Positions 35,901-48,000 of a stretch of 64,000 bases of DNA are shown here, in pieces; the stretch's first letter is position 1, and every line of letters begins with the position of its first letter. The notes beneath the pieces were generated by a model. The model was given only the letters and a program-made list of their open reading frames with translations, was not told where the DNA came from and did no database searches. Source of the stretch: Rhabditoides inermis (lineage: Eukaryota > Nematoda > Chromadorea > Rhabditida > Rhabditidae); assembly GCA_963966185.1 (NCBI GenBank), contig CAWZYM010000158.1:366001-430000 (forward strand). The letters run 5' to 3'. The translations under genes were made by a program, and so were the position numbers.

Positions 35901-38812
35901 AGTCGTCGTAGACTCTCCAGCCTGGCACGCATCCGGATAGTCACAGTACTGCTGCTTCTAAAACAGTACAGTAACTTTTTTCCTCCACATATCCCTCCGT
36001 ACCTCTAGGAAGACGAGGCCATCGGGGCACTGGTTCGAGTAGGACACTCCGGCGGCACACGTGACAAACTGGGTCGAGCAGGGAGACACCTCATAGTGGC
36101 CATCGGGGCGGCTAGAGCAGTCTGAAAGAGCGGGATCAGGGAGAATCGATCCATCCATCCGCCCACGCACCAGTGGCATCGTTGGCGGGAGTGGTATCCT
36201 CCTGGTAGGTGGTCTCCTCAACAGGGGCCAGTGTGGTGGCCAGAGTGGTCGCAGCCTCACTCGTTCCATATCCTCCATACGAGGGAGTAGTGGTAGAGCC
36301 ATCAGCAGCCGGTCCACACTCGGTCGGGTAGTCACAGTGCTGGTTCGCCTACAAATACAGTAACCGTTTGAATATACAGTATGCTACTATGCTAGCGTAC
36401 CTCGATGAACACGAGTCCAGCGGGGCAGTAGTACTTGTGTGCCTGTCCGGCAGTGCACACCACGAACAGACCGGCACACGGCTGCAGCTCATACGCGCCA
36501 TCCTCGCGAGAACCACACTCTGCAAACAATCCATCCATCAATCAATAATCGATCGATTGCAAGTCCACTCACCGTTCGTCACATCGGAAGCGACGGTGGT
36601 CGTGGAGGGAATCTCCGTGGAGGTAGACTGGGTGGTCACGGCGTCCGTGTATCCGACAGTGGAGGTGCTGGTGGTCGAGTATCCTTCAGTCGACGTCGAA
36701 GCCGGCGCGTCTCCGCCCAGACAGGAAGAGGCGTAGTCACAGTACTGAGACTTCTGCAATAAGCGAGGTGAGTGGATGAAGATGAACGGAAGACGAACCT
36801 CGATGAAGACCAGGTTGTGAGGGCAGCTGCGCACGAACTTGACGCCAGCCACACAGGAGACGTACTGGTTCTGGCACGATCCGAGCTCATAGTGACCCTC
36901 GGAGTGAGACGCACAGTCTAAAGGGAAAAGTAATGCAATCAATAAACCCATCTCATCTTAACGCACCAAACTCGACGTCATCCATGGCCTTGTGAGTAGT
37001 GGTCGCCTGGGTGGCGGCCCTAGTAGTGCTGGCCTGCGTCGTAGTCTCCTCCTGTCCATACGAAGCAGGCGTCGTCGTCGACAGCACATCCAGTTCACAG
37101 CTCTCCGCGTAGTCACAATAGCGGCGCTTCTAAACAATCAATCAATACATGATAAATGATCTCTCCACGCACCGAGTTGAATACCAGTCCGTTGCCACAC
37201 TGGCGGACAGAGGCCGCGCCATCCGTGCACTCCACGAAACCAGACACACATCCGTTCGAGTATAGGCCGTTGGCGAGCGTGGAACAGTCGATACCTGAGT
37301 CGATAAATATCAATCAATAAACCAGCCGAGCGATGCACCATGTGACTCAGTGGCGGCAGTCGTAGCCTCGGCAGTCGTCGCAGCCACGGTGGGCTTGGTG
37401 TTCATACGAGTCGTCTGCTTCGAATACGAGACAGAAGTGGAAGGAGGGAGAATAGTAGTAGTAGTAGACGACGGAACGTCCGCGGCGGCCTCACATCCCT
37501 TCACAGCCTCCTTGTAGTCACAGTAGCCGTCCTAAACGTGATAATGGATAAGCTACCAAATGATTGATTGATTGAAATATGTATATAGTATCAATTCCTA
37601 AACGCACCTTGTGGAAGACGAGACCAGCGGGACACTTGTTGTAGATGGGCAGGCCATTCGTGCACGTCAGGTACGTGCTGCTGCAGCCCACGGCAAAGTC
37701 GCCGTCAGTCTTGTCCACGCAGTCTGCATCGAAAACCATTACAATGAATGAATGCAGATATCAGCACCTCCTTGCTTCTCGGGCTGGGCGAACTCCCAGG
37801 TAGTGCTCTCAACATCATCGGATGCAAGAGTAGTCGTTTCCTTAGCAGGCAGATAGCCGTTGATCTTCAGAGCTGCAAGCAAAAGGGTCAATTCGATGCT
37901 CATCTCCATCGATCGCTATACCCACCGTATCCCTCTTCAGCCTCTGTGTCGTTTCCGGAAGGCAATGCCTGTCCGCCACACTCAGTGATGGCACCCTTGT
38001 AGTCGCACTGAAATATCGATTAATCAATGATAGAACAATCCGTGAATGATTGAATGAAGAGAGAACTCACGCGCTGAGAGTCGGCGTTGAAGAACAGGTT
38101 TCCTGGGCAGTTGGCGCGAGCGACGGCTCCACCGGAACAATACCAGAACTCCTGGGTACATCCCTCGGCGTACATGCCATTGCGACGGCCAGAGCAGTCG
38201 AACGGCGCCACCGTAGTCGTCACTGAAACGCACAACGGTTATGGTACGTTTCCAATGGGGGAGAGAGAGACGAACATGTACAGTCGGCGATGTTGTAGTC
38301 GTAGTCGCACTTGGCAGCGTCGGGGTTGTAGTAGAGTCCCTGGGTGCAGTTGACGATAGAGGCGACGCCCCCATTGCAGTAGTGGAAGAAGGGGGCGCAT
38401 GGCCCGGCCGCGAACAGCCCATCCTCACGGGACGAACACACATCTACAATCACACTATCAATTGATGAGATGATGAGGACAATATGAGGAAGAGAGATGC
38501 AAACAGTGACGTGATATCAACTATTAGCCAGCCGATCGATATATAGTGACAAAAAAGGCGCGAGAGTCTCACTAGAGGCAGCCGGTAGTCAATCGATAAA
38601 CGATGACAAAACAACAAGGAAGAGAAGAGCACGCAGCCATTTTGAAATAATCAATCAATGGCGCAATGTAAGCATTTCTGCTCTATCTCATGGGGCAAGT
38701 TCACAAGTACAAAACATAACTGAACGTACCACACAAAACGCAACACGCGGTGAAACGTACCTGTGGAGGTCGCGGCGGCGACGAAAAGGGCGCATAGCGC
38801 CAACAGCCTCAT
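29939..38812 (-). CDS. Secreted multi-domain chitin-binding protein (CBD-1-like)
   Basis: Large extracellular protein predicted to bind chitin, most like C. elegans CBD-1, an eggshell component. Exon 1 (38812-38761) encodes the signal peptide MRLLALCALFVAAATST. Then about 20 six-cysteine peritrophin-A (CBM_14) domains follow, starting near 38443, 38210, 37725, 37290, 36920, 36520, 36120, 35740, 35345, 35050, 34760, 33890, 33420, 32910, 32470, 32010, 31270, 30920, 30630 and 30330. Typical blocks are DGLFAAGPCAPFFHYCNGG and CPAGLVFHK...CDY. Domains 2-9 and several later ones are joined by Thr/Ser-rich linkers with TTT and GYE/SYG repeats. A non-repeat segment (about 34540-33960) is rich in Gly, Asp and Tyr and ends in RRKRS, a possible furin-type site. 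The C-terminus is Glu-rich. I estimate about 2,000 residues; individual exon edges were not all verified. C. elegans CBD-1 has 12 domains. Confidence 0.85.
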
Positions 38813-39299
38813 GGTTGCGGCGCGATCGGGGGGCGGCCGGCGAGAAGTGCACAAGGGCGGACGAGTGACAACAGCCGAGCACAATGCGCCCCCACCGCCC
38901 CCCGTTCCCGCCAAATCGAACACTCCCGAACCGATCTGCAGCCCGCCCGCCAATCAGCGCGCGCGATAGGCAGGAGGGAGAGGCGAGGTAGGTCGGCACT
39001 CTACCCTCGTCTATTCAGTCACTCTCACCAGCCTAGTCGGGTGGTGTTGTGACGCGGGCGGGATGGGCATTGATTTGGAGAATGTGTATAGTTTGAACGC
39101 TCATGTCATGAATACCCGCGGTGCTTGTTGTTCGACGATAGCTGCTTATGTTATTGATTATCTATTAAAAGTACTTGCGCAAAGAGTCACTGCTTGTGTC
39201 AACCCAATTCAACAAAAGCACATGTATAAAAACTTTCTCATTGTAAAACTTTTTTTAATATTCACAACAGTCTTTTTCCAGCAGCTTTGCGGTATATAG
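38813..39299. other. Upstream region of the chitin-binding gene
   Basis: GC-rich 38813-39060 is the likely promoter of the minus-strand chitin-binding gene. At about 39158-39245 a decayed copy of the family-A MITE end is visible (TTATCTATTAAAAGTACTTG and following bases). No gene is seen. Confidence 0.5.
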
Positions 39300-41845
39300 T
39301 GAAAAGTTTTTTTTCTGCGGTATATAGTGAAAAGCTGGGAATTTCATTGAATATTCAAAATTTCATTTCTTTGACGTGGAACGTGTGTGTACATACATAT
39401 GAAGAAGAAACATGTGCGGAAGGACACGGTGGCCTCCTGCGCGCGATCGCCCATAACTTCTTACAGGGAAGAAAAACTAACATAATAGGAGGGTGCTGAC
39501 ATAGCGCATACATATGTACAATAGTCAATGACTCTTGGTCAGATTCTGGCGCGCACCCTAAACCATCACAAGCGAGTGGACGCTGCGCGCCCTCTCTAAT
39601 AAAGCAATTTGTAATCAATCGATCCGAATACATGAAAAAGTTTGCCGAACTGTCAAACAGGCTCTCTCTTTTCATTCTTGAAACCGTGTGGTTATTTGAA
39701 TCATCAGGAAAAGCTGGGAATTTTATTTAATATTCAAAATTTCATTTCTTTGACGTGAAACGTGTGTGTACATATGAAGAAGAATCCGGATACATGAAAT
39801 AGTTTGCCGAACTGTCAAACAGGTTCTCTTTTTCACTCCTGAAACGGTGTGGTTATTTGATTCATCAGGAAAAGCTGGGAATTTTATTTAATATTCAAAA
39901 TTTCATTTCTTTGACGTGAAACGTGTGTGGACATATGAAGAAGAATCCGGATACATGAAATAGTTTGCCGAACTGTCAAACAGGCTCTCTCTTTTCATTC
40001 TTGAAACCGTGTGGTTATTTGAATCATCAGGAAAAGCTGGGAATTTTATTTAATATTCAAAATTTCATTTCTTTGACGTGAAACGTGTGTGTACATATGA
40101 AGAAGAATCCGGATACATGAAATAGTTTGCCGAACTGTCGAACAGGCTCTCTTTTCACTCCTGAAACGGTGTGGTTATTTGATTCATCAGGAAAAGCTGG
40201 GAATTTTATTTAATATTCAAAATTTCATTTCTTTGACGTGAAACGTGTGTGGACATATGAAGAAGAATCCGGATACATGAAATAGTTTGCCGAACTGTCA
40301 AACAGGCTCTCTCTTTTCATTCTTGAAACCGTGTGGTTATTTGAATCATCAGGAAAAGCTGGGAATTTTATTTAATATTCAAAATTTCATTTCTTTGACG
40401 TGAAACGTGTGTGTACATATGAAGAAGAATCCGGATACATGAAATAGTTTGCCGAACTGTCGAACAGGCTCTCTTTTCACTCCTGAAACAGTGTGGTTAT
40501 TTGAATCATCAGAAAAAGCTGGGAATTTTATTTAATATTCAAAATTTCATTTCTTTGACGTGAAACGTGTGTGGACATATGAAGAAGAATCCGGATACAT
40601 GAAAAAGTTTGCCGAACTGTCAAACAGGCTCTCTCTTTTCATTCTTGAAACCGTGTGGTTATTTGAATCATCAGGAAAAGCTGGGAATTTTATTTAATAT
40701 TCAAAATTTCATTTCTTTGACGTGAAACGTGTGTGTACATATGAAGAAGAATCCGGATACATGAAATAGTTTGCCGAACTGTCAAACAGGTTCTCTTTTT
40801 CACTCCTGAAACGGTGTGGTTATTTGATTCATCAGGAAAAGCTGGGAATTTTATTTAATATTCAAAATTTCATTTCTTTGACGTGAAACGTGTGTGGACA
40901 TATGAAGAAGAATCCGGATACATGAAATAGTTTGCCGAACTGTCAATCAGGCTTTCTTTTTCACTCCTGAAACGGTGTGGTTATTTGATTCATCAGGAAA
41001 AGCTGGGAATTTTATTTAATATTCAAAATTTCATTTCTTTGACGTGAAACGTGTGTGGACATATGAAGAAGAATCCGGATACATGAAATAGTTTGCCGAA
41101 CTGTCAAACAGGTTCTCTTTTTCACTCCTGAAACGGTGTGGTTATTTGATTCATCAGGAAAAGCTGGGAATTTTATTTAATATTCAAAATTTCATTTCTT
41201 TGACGTGAAACGTGTGTGTACATATGAAGAAGAATCCGGATACATGAAATAGTTTGCCGAACTGTCAAACAGGTTCTCTTTTTCACTCCTGAGACGGTGT
41301 GGTTATTTGAATCATCAGAAAAAGGGGATAATTTTATTGATTATTCAAAATTTAATTTCTTTGACGTGAAACGTGTGTGGACATATGAAGAAGAATCCGG
41401 ATACATGAAAAAGTTTGCCGAACTGTCAAACAGGCTCTCTCTTTTCATTCTTGAAACCGTGTGGTTATTTGAATCATCAGGAAAAGCTGGGAATTTTATT
41501 TAATATTCAAAATTTCATTTCTTTGACGTGAAACGTGTGTGTACATATGAAGAAGAATCCGGATACATGAAATAGTTTGCCGAACTGTCAAACAGGTTCT
41601 CTTTTTCACTCCTGAAACGGTGTGGTTATTTGATTCATCAGGAAAAGCTGGGAATTTTTATTTAATATTCAAAATTTCATTTCTTTGACGTGAAACGTGT
41701 GTGGACATATGAAGAAGAATCCGGATACATGAAATAGTTTGCCGAACTGTCAAACAGGTTCTCTTTTTTACTCCTGAAACGGTGTGGTTATTTAAAATCA
41801 TCAGGAAAAGCTGGGAATTTTATTGAATGTTCTAAACTTCAGTTT
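39300..41845. repeat. Satellite array, ~161-bp unit, about 15 copies
   Basis: A unit of about 161 bases recurs from 39300 to 41845; each contains AAAAGCTGGGAATTTTATTT, TTTGACGTGAAACGTGTGTG and AGTTTGCCGAACTGTCAAAC. Two variants alternate: one with CATTCTTGAAACCGTG and one with CACTCCTGAAACGGTG. The order is roughly A B A B A B A B B B B A B B, so part of the array is a 322-bp higher-order repeat. The first unit (39300-39680) is diverged and carries extra sequence. No protein is encoded. Confidence 0.92.
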
Positions 41846-41848
41846 TTT

Positions 41849-42591
41849 TCGGTATCCGTCGACGATGACGACGATTCGTAGGGGGATCCAGTCGAAGAAG
41901 CGTCGGTAGTCACTCCATCCGCGGCCAGAGTAGATCCAGTGGACTCGTTGGGAACAACAGAAGAAGTCGATCCAGTGGGATCAGTGGAGGCATCAGTTGT
42001 GGTCTCGCTGGGCACGACAGGGTATCCATACGCGTCAGTCAGCGCCTCGTCAGCCACGGTGGTCTCCGATTGCTCGGAAGAAGTCGTGGCATCGGCAGAA
42101 GGCGTCGTGGCATAGTCAGGAGACGTCGCATGGGCAGAAGTGGTGCCATCGTCAGAGGCCGCAGTTGTCAGCTCCTCCTCGATGATCGTCTCTCCATACA
42201 CATTAGTGGACGCGGTCTCGTCAGTCTTGGTGGATCCAGTAGGCGCCACTGCAAACAAAGGGTAAGCACCCAATACAAATCAGAATCAACGCACCGCTGT
42301 CATCAGAGGCTCCTCCGGCGCACGCAGCCACATTGATCTTGTAGTCGCACGCTCCAATGTCGAAGTTGAACACCAGTTCGGGCGCGCACGCGAACCCACT
42401 CGCCACTCCATTCGAACAGATCGAGAAGATGCCAGAGCACTGCAACCCACAACCGTCATACCGTACCCTGCCGCCTACAGTACCTTGTCTCCAATGGCTC
42501 CATCCTTGTCGCACGAATCGTGTACGACAGCCGGCGTCGGAACTACAACAGGAATGACCACCGGACGGTATGGCTCCACCACAGAGTCGGT
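41849..42591 (-). pseudogene. Partial copy of the chitin-binding gene (direct)
   Basis: Minus-strand sequence here matches 31391-32093 of the large chitin-binding gene at very high identity, including intron sequence. It covers the linker and the domain containing CSGIFSICSNGVASGFAC. The copy has an in-frame expansion near 42075-42150 of Ser/Thr/Ala codons absent from the main gene. It lacks a signal peptide and stops in the satellite, so it is a fragment. Confidence 0.85.
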
Positions 42592-43250
42592 CGAATTGAG
42601 ACTACGACGGAGGAGCTGCTCACTTCGGATAAGTCGGCCACCTCTACTGAGGAAAACGCGGGAGAAAGCAGCACTGTGGCCTCCGAGCCGTCGACCCCTA
42701 CCTATTCTGAGCAGGTGACGGTGACGGGCGCGCCGGCGCAGTATGTCGATGGAGATGACACCTGTGCCGACAGGTGAGTGGCATTTGGAATTGATCGTAT
42801 TGATTTTGTATTGATCGGTTGCAGGGCAAACGGAGCGTATGCCAACGGCTGCTCGAACGAGTTTATCGTGTGCTCCAATGGAAAGACCTACCGCTTCACG
42901 TGCCCCGCTGATCTGGTGAGTGCGGGAGACGGTAGTGGAAAGGTATACTTTATGGTACTGACGACGGCTTGTAAAGGTGTTCGCGAAGAAGCAGCAGTCG
43001 TGCGAGACCCGGGACCAGACTGTGGAATGCGGTGGCGTGGCTCCGGAGGAGGGCCAGTCGTGGACGGCTGCCGCCCCCGCACCCGCCGTGCCCGGAGTGA
43101 GCAGCACCCCTGCCACCCCTGCTTCTCATGGAACCACCACTACTGGTTACTCTGCCTCTGGAACCACCAAGACTGCCTACTATGGCCCTTCACCGACACC
43201 TTGCACTCGCATGAGCAGCGCCGCGATGCACTTACATGCAAGAAGTATCG
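42592..43250 (+). pseudogene. Partial copy of the chitin-binding gene (inverted)
   Basis: From about 42597 the + strand matches the coding strand of 33580-32990 in the main gene: a Thr/Ser linker, the domain with ANGAYANGCSNEFIVCSNG, and the following linker, introns included. It is therefore inverted relative to its source and joined head to head with the neighbouring direct copy at about 42591. After about 43200 similarity ends and the frame soon stops. Confidence 0.85.
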
Positions 43251-43329
43251 ATTGATTGGTGGCAGCGGGCAGCGCAGGCGCGATGGGGGCGGGGCTAAGG
43301 CGGTGTGCGGGGTGAGGGTGGGCGACGGC

Positions 43330-44949
43330 ATGCGCATGACGGTCCTATCGGACCGCGCCGCGACCGCATCGCTGACGTGCCACGTGGGTGATGGTTGGAT
43401 CCTCTGCCCGTTTTGCATGTTTCTGATGTATTCTTCAACCATCCATGTATGTATTGGTTTAATGTTTTTTTGCATCTCTCTGACTCTATATTATTATTTA
43501 TCTTCTGGCTGTCTTGTTCATTGCGTGTATATTCGGCATGCTTTCATGTTTTTGACTGTCCTCTTAACGGATAGGACAGCTTGAAAGATAAACATATCGT
43601 GGTTTTTGTGGGTGTAATCACATTCTTCGTCCGTTTTGCGCTTTCGTAGCTCCACAGCGTGCGCGTTAAGGCGAGGTCAGACTCGATTATGTATCAAAAA
43701 CCGCTTTATGATACAAAAAGCCTCTTTCTGAGGATCTTTCGGTCGAGGACACCGGAAGGCTACGAGAAGCTCCAGCACTTCGTCCGTGAAGACTTCGTCG
43801 GCTGCAGCCACAACCAGGACATGCTCAGCCTCGCCGGCACTCACGTCATCGTGAGTAATGATTGCCTTTTATCTTTATTATCTTCACATATGTGTTTGAC
43901 GCTTGCCTTTGACTAATTCCGTTTGCCTTAACCGCGTGTGTTTATGTTTCAAGTTTCGAAGGAGTTCGCTAAGTTTTTATTTAGTAGATTGTGACAGTCA
44001 ACTATAACAGAATCAGAATGTTTATATCACACGGTCTCTGTAAAAATCGAACTCTCCACAGACTAGACCAAAACTAGAAAAATCATAGTCACGGATTTTG
44101 ATGAAAATAATTTTTCTGAGGTTTTCGAACATTCTGAACACATCCTGCGCAGTGGCTGAAACCAAAAAAAATTTTGGTATCAGATATGGTATACGGTACC
44201 CCAAATTTGCATAATGGCCCAAACTCAACCAAACTTTGATCTGAAGGTGTCATTTTATTCGATACATGATTAGAAACAAGTTCATAATTAACATTTCTGC
44301 ATAATTTCAATGATTAAAAAATTATAGTCACAAAACCGAAAAATTTTCTATTTTTCCAGATATTTTCTTTTTTGAAAATTTAACCGATGTCCGCCCAGTC
44401 CAAATGAAAGCAACGTTATTTTGAGCAAATTATGACGGTCATTTTCAGCTATTAAAATCAAAAATCGAAAGACACCTTTTTTGGAAACAGCCGCTCAAAG
44501 TTGGTACACTCCGACATTCCTAGTCAACAAAATTCCAACTGCAAAGCGTTTATCAACAAAAATTGCGGGGATTGTTCAAATCAAACTATTCAAATGTTTA
44601 TACGTTATCTCTAACACGATATTTACTCGTAGTAAAGTAAATCACTCATAAGAACATAAAATCGTTAACGTTTTGCGATGATTGCAGGTACACCAATCGG
44701 GCTCTTGCATTCATTTCCATTTGGGTATTTGTTTTGCGGACAATACTCATGCGAACCAACATTGAATCAACATTGATGTTGATAATCGATAGATATTTGA
44801 TATCTATCGATAATCGAAATGCGTGGCAACTAAGGACCAGCTTGCGTTGTTTTGCTTGCGGTATCCTGAGCACAACCCAACCTCTTTCAATTTGATCTGT
44901 CCGTAGATGTAGAATCAGAAATAATCGAGATGTGAACGACTTCGATCTC

Positions 44950-45004
<55 letters not shown>

Positions 45005-48000
45005 CGCTCTCTCTCTCTCTTGCGCTCTCTCTCAGGATCTTTTAATGCCAAGCTCACTCTGCAGCCATCTCAGGTGCGGGAAAATAGAACATTTTAATCT
45101 TATGGAGTCCAAGATGGCTTACCGAGATGAAATCCACAAGATTGGAATCATCACCTACATATGTATAACAAAAATACTTTTGAAAAAAGTAGCTATACTT
45201 CGCTCACTTCCTCGTATCAAGTAATCAAGTCTGAAGCGCCTGCCGCGCAAAGAATTAAGGATACCGGAGTACGTTAGTACGAAAAAAACCAAAGCTTTTC
45301 TACTTCACTCCCCCTCAGGACTATGGAATATGTGGACCTCGAAACAACAGCCAAATCATGGTCACTGCGACCAAGTCAGGAATTGATAATAGATTTTCAG
45401 CTGAAGACTGTCGTAGATAAATATCCTCCGAGAGAAACAGTGAGCCTGCACGGAGTAGGCTACACGGATTTTAGAATCACTGTTGACATTAAGTGGAGTG
45501 GTTATAGAAATTCGTTTCCTGTGGTCAGTTGAATCTCACGTTATTGGACAAGCTGGTCCCTAGTTGCCGCGCATTCGATTATCGATGGAAATCAAAAAGC
45601 TATCGATAACCAACATCAATGTTGGTTCGTATGAGTATTGTCCGCAAGGCAAATACCCAAATGGGAATGAATGCAAGAGCCCGATTGGTGTACCTGCAAT
45701 CATCGCAAAACGTTAACGATTTTATGTTCTTATGAGTGATTTACTTTACTACGAGTAATTATCGTGTTAGAGATAACGTATAAACATTTGAATAGTTTGA
45801 TTTGAAGATCTCCGCAATTTTTGTTGATAAATGCTTTGCAGTTGGAATTTTGTTGACTAAGAATGTCGGAGTAGAGAAAGGTGGGGTGCCGTGGAGTCAA
45901 TCAATAATGGGCGGAGCTACAGGAGGCGGAGCGTAGAGTGGCTCCGCCTCCTAAAGCCACGCCTCCTTACGCTCCGCCCCTTCGAACCACGCCCCTCAAA
46001 TGCCCCGCCCTCTGAAGCCACGCCTCTCTAGCACCGCCTATTAGAGTCACGCCCGTCTTGCAATACCTATTTGAGGCATTATGAACTTGTTTCTAATCTT
46101 GTATCGAGTAAAATGACACCTTCAGATCAAAGTTTGGTTGAGTTTGGGCCATTATGCAAATTTGGAGTACCGTATACCATATCTGGTACTAAAAATTTTT
46201 TTGGACTCAGCCACTGCGCAGGATGTGTTCAGAATGTTCGAAAACCTCAGAAAAAAATAATTTCATCAAAATCCGTGACTATGATTTTTCTAGTTTATCG
46301 AAAGTTCGCTTTTTACAGAGACCGTGTGATATGTACTTCAGCAGTCTGTCGAAATTGTACTTTGACGCGGATCATCTTCTGCAAGGATTGAACGCCTCTG
46401 ACATCATTCGCAACATATACAGCGTTAGTTTTTTGTTCCTTTTTTTGTCGTTTCGGAATCGGGTTGTATAATCTTTAAAAAAATATTTTCTCGGTTTATT
46501 TACATGATTTCAGAATTCTGTTGGTTTGACGGACGATTATCCTGGTGGGAATTACTTCAACAAGATTGAACTCCTCGCCCCGCTCAGGATGAAGTACATC
46601 GGACAGATTGGTCAGTGCTGGCTGGGATGAAAATCAAAACTAGAAGTAGAAGGAATGAGAAAGAAATGAGGGAGGGAGAGAGGGTAAGATGTGGTAGATA
46701 GTTTTAAATGTAAGTAAATAATAATTATTCTATGTCGTTGTCTACATGTTTTGGTTTTGTTAAGGTACATGATTATATGAGAGGTTGACTTGACATGTTT
46801 AGTGGAACTGGCGGAGACAGTTCGAATGGAGAACAGCGTGGACAACGTTCTCATTGACGTTCTTCGTGGCTGGTACGCACTTTGTTCAAACCCGGTAAGT
46901 GGCGTTCTGGCGTCACAGACTATATATATTCTCTGTTTAGATAATATGTGTATGTTCTATGTTTCAAAAGCTCTCGCTGCAAACGCAGCCGGATGCGTAG
47001 CTAGCTGCCGATCTATCTACACTGTATGATGCGGCTCCAGGTAAGTGCGTCTTTGATCGTTTCTATCCGTCTCTCGTTTATGTTTATTATTTTTGTAGGA
47101 GAATCGAAACATTGGGTCTTCCTACATTATCGAGTCTCCAAAGCAGCTGCGAGAAAAAAAGAGAAGCGAGTTGTCAGCGAACTCTCAGAGGCATGCATAG
47201 GGCTCATCATGCCCGACAAGGCATCTCACCTGGTTTTGGCCTTAGAAGCGGACGACAAGTCAGTGTGAGTGTTTCTTTATAATCAAGTTGTAGCATATTG
47301 GTATTGCGGGTGTGCTGTGCTGTAATGTATCGTGCAAATGATCTATACCATGTAAATATCTATATGTAAACAGTGTTTTTTTGTCGGATGGACAATATGT
47401 GTGAGTATGAACATAATGCAGTCTTCATTTCAGCGAAGCATCTGCGGCTGTTCTTGTGTTGTCGGACTCTGAGTTCCTCGAGGTCGCCTCTGTGCTCAAG
47501 AAAGGCGAGAAGCTGACGCCACCACCACAGTAAACGCCATGTGAGAGATCTACACATGTGATTTGAACTTTTGAGTCGTAACATTTCTTTTAGGGTGATG
47601 TACACGTTCCTCCAGGATCTGAAGTCGACTGGAGGAAAGCCGTCTATCGACCGGTTCATCAAGCTTCTCCCTCTTGTCAATCAGTCAACGGTGAGTTAAG
47701 ATCGAGTGAGTGAGTGATTGAGTAGGATTTTGACAGACTGGTGGTGGGCAAACGTTCAGAGAGAAAGTATGTTTTGATAATATAAGAGAGAAAACAAAAT
47801 TTTATGTATTGATATTCTTAGTTCGATCTGTCGCTCCTCATTGCTGCCGAATTCAATCTCTTCGATAGCAGTGGATATGCCAACAGCCGCCATGCGTTCA
47901 CTCTGCCGGCCGTCATCGCTGCTCTCACCGACTATAATTTTTATACTCGGGCGGAGAACACGTGAAGGTCAGTGACAAACTGTTAATCAATCGTTATTGT

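Larger units (their letters stand above)
44024..46332. mobile_element. Compound foldback element in an intron
   Basis: Outer arms of about 290 bp (44024-44320 and 46070-46332) are inverted copies, and inner arms of about 330 bp (44486-44825 and 45555-45885) are a second inverted pair; the segments between inner and outer arms differ left and right. The outer tips are exact for 17 bases, ending ATATCACACGG. The centre contains a CT microsatellite and a possible coding remnant (45323-45532). The right tip includes the acceptor and first bases of host exon 3. Confidence 0.85.

Noticed and set aside
39300..41845. Regular repeats that could suggest a CRISPR array
   Set aside because: The whole 161-bp unit is repeated with no unique spacers, in a eukaryotic genome; it is a satellite.
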